This document shows, piece by piece, positions 1 through 5,555 of a DNA stretch of 5,555 nucleotides. The notes beneath the pieces are model-generated. The model was given only the letters and a program-made list of their open reading frames with translations, was not told the origin of the DNA and did no database searches. Position 1 is the stretch's first letter. Every line of letters starts with the position of its first letter. This DNA is from Sutterella sp. UBA4713 (lineage in GTDB: Bacteria; Pseudomonadota; Gammaproteobacteria; Burkholderiales; Burkholderiaceae_F): the NCBI GenBank assembly GCA_002404465.1, contig DHJT01000042.1, positions 1 through 5,555 on the forward strand, in the 5' to 3' direction. The translations under genes and the position numbers were made by a program.

Positions 1-170
1 GAAATGAGCTCATGTCCGCTTTGCTTGGCAAAAAGCGCGATGTCCGCAATCGCATGCGGGTCATCGGTAAGAACACAAAGCTCTTGAGAAGGCTCAAGAC
101 CTGCCAATGCCCGCTTTGTTTTCAAAACGGGCATCGGGCAGACCATGCCGCATAAGTTGAGTTCTTTCAC
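1..170 (-). CDS. TusA-family sulfurtransferase (SirA-like), 5' part only
   Basis: Small cytoplasmic sulfur-carrier protein. Family members pass a persulfide sulfur on a conserved cysteine, for example toward tRNA thiolation or cofactor synthesis. Reading the minus strand from a GTG at 170 gives 56 codons beginning VKELNLCGMVCPMPVLK and running off the window. The family signature CPxP is present: Cys11-Pro-Met-Pro-Val-Leu, with Cys11 the expected catalytic residue; Cys7 is an extra nearby cysteine. The later TDDPHAIADIALFAKQSGHEL matches the family pattern DDP...DI..F....GHEL. Family proteins are about 75-80 aa, so only the last 20 or so residues are missing. GTG at 170 is chosen because the frame is closed by an in-frame TGA at about 191 and has no other usable start before the CPxP motif. 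No strong Shine-Dalgarno is visible. It starts 5 bases after the alaS stop, so cotranscription and perhaps translational coupling are likely. Which paralogue it is (TusA proper, YedF or another) cannot be told. Confidence 0.85.
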   Translation of the reverse strand, partial: MKELNLCGMVCPMPVLKTKRALAGLEPSQELCVLTDDPHAIADIALFAKQSGHELI

Positions 171-175
171 GACTT

Positions 176-2824
176 TTACGCCAACTTTTCACGGAGCCAT
201 TCTTTGGCCGCCGCAAACGACTCTTCAAGTTTCGTGACGTCCGTCGCACCGGCCATGGCGATATCGGGGCGTCCGCCCCCCTTACCGCCGGCAACGGCTG
301 CGGCCACTTTAACTAAATCGCCGGCTTTAACCTTGCCAAGAAGGTTCTTTGTCACACCCGCGCAGAACTGGATCTTCCCTTCTCCCTTAACCGCAAAGAG
401 AATGATGACGGACTTGACGTGATCTTTGACAAAATCAACCGTTTCACGAAGCGCTTTGGGATCGAGGTCTTCTAAGGTCGTCACGAGAACCTTCGTGCCG
501 TTAATTTCCGTAACCTGGTGCACGAGACCTGCGACCTGATGGGCGGCCAGTTTTTCCTTGGCACGCGTCAAATCACGCTCAAGCGCGTGAATCTGACCGA
601 CAGCCTGATCGATTTTTTCCGGAAGCTCTTCGGCCGGCGCTTTAAAACGCATCGCGGCCGAATTTAAAAGCGAAACTTCCTTTTGTACGTAAGCCAATGC
701 ATTTAAGCCTGTGACAGCCTCAATACGCCGAACACCGGCACTAATGCCCGCTTCGCTCAAAATCTTAAAAAGTCCGATATCGCCCGTACGACGCACATGT
801 GTGCCACCGCAAAGTTCGCACGACGTCCCGATATTCATGACGCGGACGGTCTTACCGTACTTTTCGCCGAAAAGCATCGTTGCGCCCGTAGCTTTGGCTT
901 CCTCGATCGGCAACTCCCGACAGAGTGTTTCCGTATTCGCGAGAATTTCCTTATTGACGATCTCTTCGACCTGAGAAATTTCCTCGGATGTCATGGGCTT
1001 GTCGTGCGAGAAATCAAAGCGCGTGACAAAGGGATTGACAAGGCTGCCCTTTTGTGCGACGTGTGCACCGAGCACCTCACGCAGGGCTTTATGCATGATG
1101 TGCGTGACCGAGTGGTTGCGAGCAATCGCTTGTCGGCGCTCGCAATCGACCGAAGCCGTGACGATGTCGCCCTTTTTTACGGTACCTTCCGTGACATGCG
1201 AGGCATGTCCGAAAACATTAGCCTTGATGCGGAACGTGTCGGAAACCTTAAGTAGCATCGTATCATCGGAAATCGTTCCGGCATCGCCCACCTGTCCGCC
1301 CATTTCGGCATAAAAAGGCGTCTTATCAAGAACGACAACCACGTCGTCACCGGCTGCGGCCGATTCCACTTCCGCGCCGTCTTTGTAAAGAGCCAGGACC
1401 TTCGCCCCCGTTGTTTTAAGTTCCGTGTAGCCCGTAAAGACGCCGGCTTCCCCACTGTAGGCAAGCCCGGCTGCAATCTTAAACTTGGCCGATGCACGCG
1501 CTTTTTCCCGCTGCTCGTTCATCGCAAGATCAAAACCTTCGATATCGACTTTCAGGCCCCGCTCACGACACACGTCCCCGGTTAAGTCCACGGGGAATCC
1601 GTACGTATCATGAAGCTTAAAAGCAATCTCGCCGTCTAAAACCCCGTCATGTGTTTGGGCAATCGCCGCTTCCAAAATGGACATTCCCGTTGCCAAGGTC
1701 ATGCAAAAGCGTTCCTCTTCGGCACGAATCACCTGTGCAATTTTCGGATTGTTTAATTCCGGATAAACATCACCCATTTCTTTTGCGAGGGGTTCAACGA
1801 GTTTATAAAAGAACAAACCGCGCGCCCCGAGCTTGTAGCCGTGACGAATTGCACGGCGTGCAATTCGACGAAGCACATAGGCGCGGCCTTCATTTCCGGG
1901 AACCACACCGTCGGCAATTGAAAATGCACAGGCCCGGATGTGATCGGCGATGACTTTCAAGGACGGGCACTGGGGGTCAACATTCGTAGCTCCCGCTTCT
2001 TCCACGGCCGTCTTGGCTGCGCGCATGATGTTCTGGAACAAATCGATATCGTAATTGGTCGGAACATCCTGCAAAACACTCGCAATGCGTTCCAGGCCCA
2101 TTCCCGTATCGATATTCGGCCGCGGCAAACGATTCATCTTACCACTCGTATCGCGGTTAAATTGTGTGAAAACCAGGTTCCAGATTTCCAGATACCGATC
2201 GCCGTCTTCATCGGGGCTCCCCGGGGGCCCACCTTGAACCGACGGACCGCGATCGTAGAAAATTTCCGAGCACGGACCGCACGGCCCCGTATCGCCCATC
2301 ATCCAGAAGTTATCGGACATGTAACGGGCGCCCTTGTTGTCTCCGATGCGAACGATGCGCTCGGCAGGAATCCCGATTTCCCGATTCCAAATTTCGTAGG
2401 CCTCATCGTCTTCCTGATAAACCGTCACCCAAAGGCGCTCGGGCGCCAGCTTATAAACGGTTGTAAGCAGCTCCCAGGCCCAAGAAATGGCTTCGCGCTT
2501 AAAGTAGTCGCCGAAGCTGAAATTGCCGAGCATTTCAAAAAACGTATGGTGACGTGCCGTATACCCGACATTGTCCAAGTCGTTATGTTTTCCGCCTGCG
2601 CGAATACACTTTTGAGCCGTTGTTGCACGCGAAAGCGACTTATCAAGTCCTAAGAAGTTGGCCTTGAATTGATTCATGCCGGCGTTCGTAAAAAGAAGCG
2701 TCGGATCGCCCTTTGGGACCACAGGGCTTGATTTGACAATCGTGTGTCCCTTGCTTTTGAAGAACTCCAAATACGCCGTCCGAATTTGGGCAGCCGTCAT
2801 GTAGGTCGCAGGTTTCGTACTCAT
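176..2824 (-). CDS. alaS: Alanyl-tRNA synthetase
   Basis: Class II aminoacyl-tRNA synthetase: charges tRNA-Ala with alanine using ATP and hydrolyses mischarged Ser/Gly-tRNA-Ala; cytoplasmic. At 882 aa it has the usual bacterial length (about 875). Visible parts: N-terminal catalytic core with FFKSKGH (21-27), TNAGMNQF (46-53), the motif 2 region GKHNDLDNVGYTARHHTFFE (78-97), GDTGPCGPCSE (177-187), DTGMGLER (239-246) and motif 3 GRAYVLRRIARRAIRHG (313-329). The editing domain carries the zinc ligands HSVTH (His571, His575) and CGGTH (Cys672, His676), all intact. The C-Ala domain has GGKGGGRPD (846-854). ATG at 2824 is preferred: it gives family length and an N-terminus that aligns after a short tail. 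A TTG at 2857 would add 11 unlikely residues, and an internal ATG at 2800 (MTAAQIR) is a real alternative. None of the three has a good Shine-Dalgarno. A TusA-like gene follows after 5 bases. No truncation or frameshift. Confidence 0.98.
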   Translation of the reverse strand: MSTKPATYMTAAQIRTAYLEFFKSKGHTIVKSSPVVPKGDPTLLFTNAGMNQFKANFLGLDKSLSRATTAQKCIRAGGKHNDLDNVGYTARHHTFFEMLGNFSFGDYFKREAISWAWELLTTVYKLAPERLWVTVYQEDDEAYEIWNREIGIPAERIVRIGDNKGARYMSDNFWMMGDTGPCGPCSEIFYDRGPSVQGGPPGSPDEDGDRYLEIWNLVFTQFNRDTSGKMNRLPRPNIDTGMGLERIASVLQDVPTNYDIDLFQNIMRAAKTAVEEAGATNVDPQCPSLKVIADHIRACAFSIADGVVPGNEGRAYVLRRIARRAIRHGYKLGARGLFFYKLVEPLAKEMGDVYPELNNPKIAQVIRAEEERFCMTLATGMSILEAAIAQTHDGVLDGEIAFKLHDTYGFPVDLTGDVCRERGLKVDIEGFDLAMNEQREKARASAKFKIAAGLAYSGEAGVFTGYTELKTTGAKVLALYKDGAEVESAAAGDDVVVVLDKTPFYAEMGGQVGDAGTISDDTMLLKVSDTFRIKANVFGHASHVTEGTVKKGDIVTASVDCERRQAIARNHSVTHIMHKALREVLGAHVAQKGSLVNPFVTRFDFSHDKPMTSEEISQVEEIVNKEILANTETLCRELPIEEAKATGATMLFGEKYGKTVRVMNIGTSCELCGGTHVRRTGDIGLFKILSEAGISAGVRRIEAVTGLNALAYVQKEVSLLNSAAMRFKAPAEELPEKIDQAVGQIHALERDLTRAKEKLAAHQVAGLVHQVTEINGTKVLVTTLEDLDPKALRETVDFVKDHVKSVIILFAVKGEGKIQFCAGVTKNLLGKVKAGDLVKVAAAVAGGKGGGRPDIAMAGATDVTKLEESFAAAKEWLREKLA

Positions 2825-2854
2825 GATTGATTCACAGTAAAAAGCAAAAAGTAA

Positions 2855-2870
2855 CAAACGTTTGATTTTA
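2855..2870 (-). promoter_or_regulatory. Candidate alaS promoter -10 with adjacent 10-bp palindrome
   Basis: On the minus strand, TAAAAT (plus 2865-2870) matches 5 of 6 bases of the sigma70 -10 consensus and would place transcription start near 2858, giving a leader of about 34 bases to the alaS ATG. No convincing -35 is found at 16-18 bp. The perfect palindrome CAAACGTTTG (2855-2864) lies immediately next to this -10, over the predicted start point. Escherichia coli AlaRS is known to repress its own gene through a palindrome flanking its start point, so position is suggestive, but there is no sequence-level proof here. Confidence 0.3.
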
Positions 2871-2925
2871 AACCCCTACTCACAAAACACTGAGAACGGA
2901 CGTCCTCTTTTTGCGTTTCGGCAAT

Positions 2926-2941
2926 GCTTGCGAGGGCAAGC
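2926..2941. repeat. Short inverted repeat, 6-bp perfect stem with 4-base loop
   Basis: GCTTGC (2926-2931) and GCAAGC (2936-2941) are perfect reverse complements around GAGG. It lies in the middle of the divergent alaS/porin region, upstream of both promoter candidates. There is no T-run on either side, so it is not a terminator. It could be an operator half-site pair or chance. Confidence 0.3.
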
Positions 2942-2988
2942 CTGCAACAGAGAAAAACCGAACGTGGCGTGTTTCCGAAAATTCTTAC

Positions 2989-3018
2989 TTGCGAACGATT
3001 CTCATTTGTGTTTAAAAT
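2989..3018 (+). promoter_or_regulatory. Candidate sigma70 promoter for the porin gene
   Basis: TTGCGA (2989-2994, 4 of 6 to the -35 consensus) and TAAAAT (3013-3018, 5 of 6 to the -10 consensus) are separated by 18 bases. Transcription would start near 3025, just ahead of the 12-bp stem-loop at 3030-3077, giving a porin leader of about 76 bases. It is the best promoter-like pair seen on the plus strand between alaS and the porin; its start site is predicted, not shown. Confidence 0.45.
2991..3009. promoter_or_regulatory. Fur-box-like operator inside the porin promoter
   Basis: The 19 bases starting GCGAACGATTCTCATT match the classical Fur consensus (GATAATGATAATCATTATC) at 11 of 19 positions by hand alignment. 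The core GATTCTCATT resembles many proteobacterial iron boxes. The core dyad is AACGA-TTC-TCATT, one mismatch from a perfect inverted repeat. It sits between the candidate -35 and -10, where bound Fur-Fe would block RNA polymerase. If real, the porin would be repressed in iron-rich conditions. The match is moderate and could be chance. Confidence 0.4.
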
Positions 3019-3029
3019 GCGTTTCGTCT

Positions 3030-3087
3030 GACCGGCATCTGACACCTTTCGGACTCCTTGCACTCCAGATGCCGGTCGCGTTTTTTT
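3030..3087 (+). terminator. Terminator-like stem-loop with T7 run in the porin leader
   Basis: GACCGGCATCTG (3030-3041) and CAGATGCCGGTC (3066-3077) are a perfect 12-bp inverted repeat enclosing a 24-base loop. It is followed by GCG and seven T residues (3081-3087). This has the shape of an intrinsic terminator, but lies between the porin promoter candidate and the porin Shine-Dalgarno, with no plus-strand gene upstream that it would end. Possible roles are transcription attenuation, a 5' stabilising hairpin as known for ompA mRNA, or the 3' end of a short leader RNA. The three bases between stem and T-run make termination less efficient than in a classical case. The structure is certain; the role is open. 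Confidence 0.6.
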
Positions 3088-3090
3088 ACA

Positions 3091-3097
3091 AAGGAAG
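3091..3097 (+). promoter_or_regulatory. Shine-Dalgarno of the porin gene
   Basis: AAGGAAG lies three bases before the ATG at 3101 (AAGGA with 5-base spacing), a good ribosome-binding site that fixes the porin start. It begins four bases after the T7 run of the leader hairpin. CCTTT (3045-3049) or TCCTT (3055-3059) in that hairpin's loop could pair with it. Confidence 0.8.
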
Positions 3098-3100
3098 ATC

Positions 3101-4198
3101 ATGAAAAAACAACTTATCCCCGTGCTTGCGGCTCTTAGCACGGCCTTTGCCGCTCAGGCAGCCGATGTCAGCATTTACGGTTCCGTCTCAACCGGTCTTG
3201 TCGTTACGCACACAAAAGGCGTTGCTGAAAACGATAATCAATCGACGACCGGCTTTACGATGGAATCGGCCTGGGCCGGTGACTCCGTTTGGGGCATTAC
3301 GGCCGAAGAAGAACTGGCCAACGGATTTAAAGCCGGTGTCGCTCTTGAAAGTGAATACGCTTCCGACACCGGAGCTTTGGCCGACGACAATGCCATTTTC
3401 GGCTCGATGTCGTATCTTTGGGTCGGCAATGACGCTTTTAAGTTCTCGATCGGCAATCTTGGCGGGGGACTGACGTCCGGGGGCGGTGATTTTGATTTGA
3501 TCGGAGGATTTGACCCCTTGGAAGCGGCCTACGGCTTAGGCGGCATGGGACTTGTGGCAACAAAGGATATGGCGCCGACTTCAGCCGTCGCATTTGAAGC
3601 GATGCCCGTCGAAGGTCTTAAGATTTCTCTTCAGGCTTCTGCCGGCGACGGCGATGAGCCCAAGTGGTCCGATCGCGACCACTACTACGGCGTAGGTCTC
3701 CTTTATGAAAACGGCCCGTTTGCCGGAACCCTTGCCGTGGAAACGGAACGCCGAGCCAACGGCAGTGCTGCCGGCCGCAACGCGTCTTACTACTCAGTCG
3801 GGCTTTCTTGGGATGCCGAATGCATTAAACCCATGGTCATTTACCAGCATGCCAAAAATGCAAGCTTACGTTCCTTTGCAGACGGTGCCTTGGATGCGCA
3901 CTTTGATACATTAGACCAAGAAGACGCTCCGGCACGTACCGACTCAGTGGTACTCGGTGCATCCGCTCCGCTTGCCGGCGGAACAGTTGCCGTTGCCGGT
4001 CAGTATGCACGCGTCAAATCCTCTGAAATGGATCTGACGGGAAAAGCCTATACGGTCGGCGTTACTTACACGTATGAATTTTCCAAGCGCACGAGCCTAT
4101 ATACAGGCGCCGTTCTTGTGAAGGGCAAAAAAGATTTTGCCGAGAGAGAAGCTTTGAACGGCTACCAAGTCGGTCTCGGAATTAACCATACGTTTTAA
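3101..4198 (+). CDS. Gram-negative outer-membrane porin (general trimeric porin type)
   Basis: Predicted 16-strand beta-barrel porin allowing diffusion of small hydrophilic solutes across the outer membrane. The 365-aa product begins with a clear Sec signal peptide: MKKQ, a hydrophobic stretch, and cleavage probably after AQA at residue 20, leaving mature ADVSIYGSV. The mature start is the typical first strand of betaproteobacterial porins. WGITAEEELANGFKAGVALE (64-83) corresponds to the family's WGLKGSEDLGGGLKA-type block. A glycine-rich stretch at 121-139 (GGGLTSGGGDFDLIGG) probably forms the constriction loop L3, without the usual PEFGG motif. Alternating aromatic/polar strands continue to the C-terminal YQVGLGINHTF, ending in Phe, the recognition signal for BAM assembly. 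One cysteine (Cys241) is unusual for a porin. The start is supported by the Shine-Dalgarno and signal peptide. Transcribed divergently from alaS, with its own promoter candidate and terminator, so probably monocistronic. Substrate and selectivity cannot be deduced. Confidence 0.92.
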   Translation: MKKQLIPVLAALSTAFAAQAADVSIYGSVSTGLVVTHTKGVAENDNQSTTGFTMESAWAGDSVWGITAEEELANGFKAGVALESEYASDTGALADDNAIFGSMSYLWVGNDAFKFSIGNLGGGLTSGGGDFDLIGGFDPLEAAYGLGGMGLVATKDMAPTSAVAFEAMPVEGLKISLQASAGDGDEPKWSDRDHYYGVGLLYENGPFAGTLAVETERRANGSAAGRNASYYSVGLSWDAECIKPMVIYQHAKNASLRSFADGALDAHFDTLDQEDAPARTDSVVLGASAPLAGGTVAVAGQYARVKSSEMDLTGKAYTVGVTYTYEFSKRTSLYTGAVLVKGKKDFAEREALNGYQVGLGINHTF

Positions 4199-4204
4199 GT
4201 CACG

Positions 4205-4224
4205 ATAGGGGGACTGCCCCCTAT
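4205..4224 (+). repeat. Perfect hairpin just after the porin stop
   Basis: ATAGGGGG (4205-4212) and CCCCCTAT (4217-4224) form a perfect 8-bp stem with the 4-base loop ACTG, six bases after the porin stop codon. No T-run follows, so it is not itself a standard terminator. It could protect the mRNA 3' end from exonucleases or make RNA polymerase pause before the terminator at 4247. Confidence 0.6.
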
Positions 4225-4246
4225 TCCTTCGATTAGAGTTTTCGCA

Positions 4247-4281
4247 AGCCCTCGAGCACCCCCGTTCGAGGGCTCTTTTTT
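4247..4281 (+). terminator. Rho-independent terminator of the porin gene
   Basis: AGCCCTCGA (4247-4255) pairs perfectly with TCGAGGGCT (4266-4274), a GC-rich 9-bp stem extendable by one G-T wobble, with a loop of about 10 bases. It is followed by C and six T residues (4276-4281). It lies 49 bases after the porin stop. On the opposite strand the stem is not followed by T residues, so it serves the porin and not the convergent aspA. Confidence 0.88.
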
Positions 4282-4328
4282 AAAGAAATTGCCCCGGGAC
4301 GAATCACTCGCCGCGGAGCAACCGAACC

Positions 4329-4360
4329 GAAAGTCCCTAAAAAGGGGAGAAGAGACTTTC
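4329..4360 (-). other. Imperfect stem-loop immediately after the aspA stop
   Basis: GAAAGTC (4329-4335) and GACTTTC (4354-4360) are perfect reverse complements, with a nested 4-bp stem CCCT/AGGG (4335-4338 with 4343-4346, so base 4335 can join only one stem at a time). The structure begins two bases after the aspA stop codon. On the minus strand no T-run follows, so it does not look like a normal intrinsic terminator. It may be an mRNA 3'-end stabiliser or a weak or Rho-assisted termination point. Apart from this, 4282-4362 shows no gene. Confidence 0.4.
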
Positions 4361-4362
4361 TA

Positions 4363-5555
4363 CTAAACGAGGATGCCGAGTTCCTTTTTAAAGCGCGCAA
4401 CAATCGGCGCCATCTTTTTGGGATCGGCCATTAAGGCCGGATCGACAAGGATGTCGGCTTGTTCTTGTGTCATAAGCCCCATCGCAACGACGGCTTCTTT
4501 GACATTGCAGCGATTCTTTTCGCAGTAGTGCGCCACTTCGACGCCCTTGGGATAACCGAAAGTGGCTGCCACAACCGTCGAAAGCGCAATCGACTCTTCG
4601 GCCTCTTGCCGACAACGCGGCTCATTGGCCGTAATACCGTCAATGCAGTACTCTCGCAAAATGTCGATTTCCCCTGCCACAAGTTGCATACTCTCAAATA
4701 GGCACTTGTAAAAGGTCGCGTCCCACACATTAAGATCCAGCTCGCCTTCGTCGATTGCCACCGTAATGGCAACATCGTTTCCGATAACCTGATGGGCAAT
4801 TTGAATGACCATCTCGGGTACCGTCGGATTAATCTTTCCGGGCATAATCGAACTTCCGGGGGAAAGCGCGGGAAGATTAATTTCCATCCAACCGGCTCTC
4901 GGGCCCGAACTCATCAAGCGAAGATCTTTGCAAATCTTCGAAAGGGTGCATGCCACTTCTTTGATGACCGCCGAGACAACAAGAACCTGATTGGAATTTT
5001 GGAAGCCGTCAAAAAGGTTATCCATCGGACGAACGGTTTCGCCGACCTCTTCACTCAGATGCTTATAAAACGCCTCCATGTACCCGGGAGCCGCACCCAA
5101 GCCCGTTCCGACGGCGTTTCCTCCCATAATGAGTTCCAAGCATCCGGGACGCGTTGCGTAAAGCTTTTTAATAAGGCCTGCCGTAACACTCGCGAAACCG
5201 CCGAACTCTTGTCCGAGCGTAACCGGCAGAGCATCTTGCCAGCACGTACGTCCGACCTTGACGATGTCTTTGAATTCTGCGGCTTTCTTTTCAAAAGAGG
5301 CCTGCAACTTTTTTAATTCATCCGCGATTTCATCTAGCCGCGGAACAATAGCCAGGTGCGTTGCCGACGGAATCGTGTCATTGGTGGACTGAGCCATGTT
5401 CACATGCGTATTCGGGTGAACGACATCCTGCCCCTTGTGTCCCGTAAGAATTTCGTTTGCCAGATTACCGAGCACTTCATTGACGTTCATATTCACGCAC
5501 GTGTAGCCGCCGCCTTGCCACATATCAAGCGGGAACTCGCCCTCAAATCCTCCGG
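4363..5555 (-). CDS. aspA: Aspartate ammonia-lyase (aspartase), C-terminal part
   Basis: Reversible conversion of L-aspartate to fumarate and ammonia; a cytoplasmic homotetramer of the fumarase/aspartase superfamily. The frame is open to the window edge: the visible 396 residues begin GGFEGEFPLDMWQGGG. Since E. coli aspartase has 478 aa, about 85-95 N-terminal residues lie outside. The ATG at 5523 is not the start, because FPLDMWQGGGYTCVNMNVNE aligns with an internal block of aspartases (FPVDVYQGGAGTSVNMNTNE). Other family blocks: HPNTHVNMAQSTND, GRTCWQDALPVTLGQEF, AVGTGLGAAPGY, SSGPRAGWMEINLP, and the superfamily signature GSSIMPGKINP (DNA 4825-4857), whose SS pair contains the serine that acts as catalytic base in characterised aspartases. 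Aspartase is favoured over class II fumarase by SGPRAGxxEINLP and NPTVPE, where fumarases have GPRCGxxEI and NPTQCE. The gene is convergent with the porin, 164 bases apart. Its promoter is outside the window. Confidence 0.9.
   Translation of the reverse strand, partial: GGFEGEFPLDMWQGGGYTCVNMNVNEVLGNLANEILTGHKGQDVVHPNTHVNMAQSTNDTIPSATHLAIVPRLDEIADELKKLQASFEKKAAEFKDIVKVGRTCWQDALPVTLGQEFGGFASVTAGLIKKLYATRPGCLELIMGGNAVGTGLGAAPGYMEAFYKHLSEEVGETVRPMDNLFDGFQNSNQVLVVSAVIKEVACTLSKICKDLRLMSSGPRAGWMEINLPALSPGSSIMPGKINPTVPEMVIQIAHQVIGNDVAITVAIDEGELDLNVWDATFYKCLFESMQLVAGEIDILREYCIDGITANEPRCRQEAEESIALSTVVAATFGYPKGVEVAHYCEKNRCNVKEAVVAMGLMTQEQADILVDPALMADPKKMAPIVARFKKELGILV

Noticed and set aside
797..1255. 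152-codon plus-strand open frame opposite alaS
   Set aside because: Antisense to the alaS editing domain, with no recognisable domain in its product; treated as a shadow frame.
1940..2653. 237-codon plus-strand open frame opposite alaS
   Set aside because: It lies fully inside alaS, which has every family motif; its product shows no recognisable domain. It is an antisense shadow of a codon-biased gene.
2898..2905. 8-base palindrome GGACGTCC in the divergent region
   Set aside because: Too short and isolated to support an operator; not placed sensibly against either promoter candidate.
2862..3104. 80-codon plus-strand frame across the alaS/porin gap, ending in ATGA overlap with the porin start; its last 11 codons could form a leader peptide (MPVAFFYKGRS from 3069)
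   Set aside because: It starts with TTG well upstream of the predicted promoter, no Shine-Dalgarno precedes either the TTG or the ATG at 3069, and the ATG lies inside the stem of the leader hairpin. The stop/start overlap is noteworthy but probably chance.
4247..4281. Bidirectional terminator for both porin and aspA
   Set aside because: On the minus strand the stem is followed by TGCGAAAACT with no T-run, so only the plus-strand direction is supported.
4282..4328. Short palindromes CCCGGG and CCGCGG between the porin terminator and aspA
   Set aside because: Six-base palindromes are expected by chance in GC-rich spacer; no T-run or longer stem makes them a terminator for aspA.
4792..5316. 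174-codon plus-strand open frame opposite aspA
   Set aside because: Antisense to the conserved aspartase core; no domain recognised and no supported promoter or ribosome-binding site.
1..5555. Novel multi-gene system, mobile element, CRISPR array or tRNA
   Set aside because: All long coding frames are accounted for by known families, the only larger spacer is 276 bases of regulatory sequence, and no direct-repeat array, transposase, integrase or cloverleaf was seen.

Overview
The window looks like ordinary chromosomal DNA from a Gram-negative proteobacterium. A betaproteobacterium of the Burkholderiales (Sutterella/Parasutterella-like) is the best guess. That placement is an inference from the porin type (general trimeric porin with an ADVSIYGSV-like first strand and a C-terminal Phe), from a TusA-family gene directly behind alaS, and from roughly balanced GC content. 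There is no ribosomal RNA or other firm taxonomic marker. No mobile element, tRNA, CRISPR array or phage gene was seen.

Layout: (1) 1-2824, minus strand: a probable two-gene unit, alaS (alanyl-tRNA synthetase, complete, 882 aa) followed after 5 bases by the first 56 codons of a TusA-family sulfur carrier that runs off the left edge. (2) 2825-3100: a 276-base divergent intergenic region with control elements for both sides. On the minus strand there is a weak alaS promoter candidate with a 10-bp palindrome near its predicted start point. On the plus strand there is a porin promoter candidate with a Fur-box-like sequence between -35 and -10. It is followed by a perfect 12-bp stem-loop and a T7 run immediately before the porin Shine-Dalgarno. 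(3) 3101-4198, plus strand: a complete outer-membrane porin (365 aa) with signal peptide, followed by a compact hairpin and a convincing intrinsic terminator. (4) 4363-5555, minus strand: the C-terminal 396 codons of aspartate ammonia-lyase (aspA), convergent with the porin and cut by the right edge.

The genes do not form one pathway. alaS is housekeeping translation, the TusA-like protein is sulfur relay, the porin is envelope permeability, and aspA interconverts aspartate with fumarate and ammonia (often important in anaerobic or amino-acid-using bacteria). No novel multi-gene system is visible. The most interesting part is the porin control region: a possible iron-responsive promoter feeding a short leader that is almost entirely a terminator-like hairpin, whose loop can pair with the ribosome-binding site.
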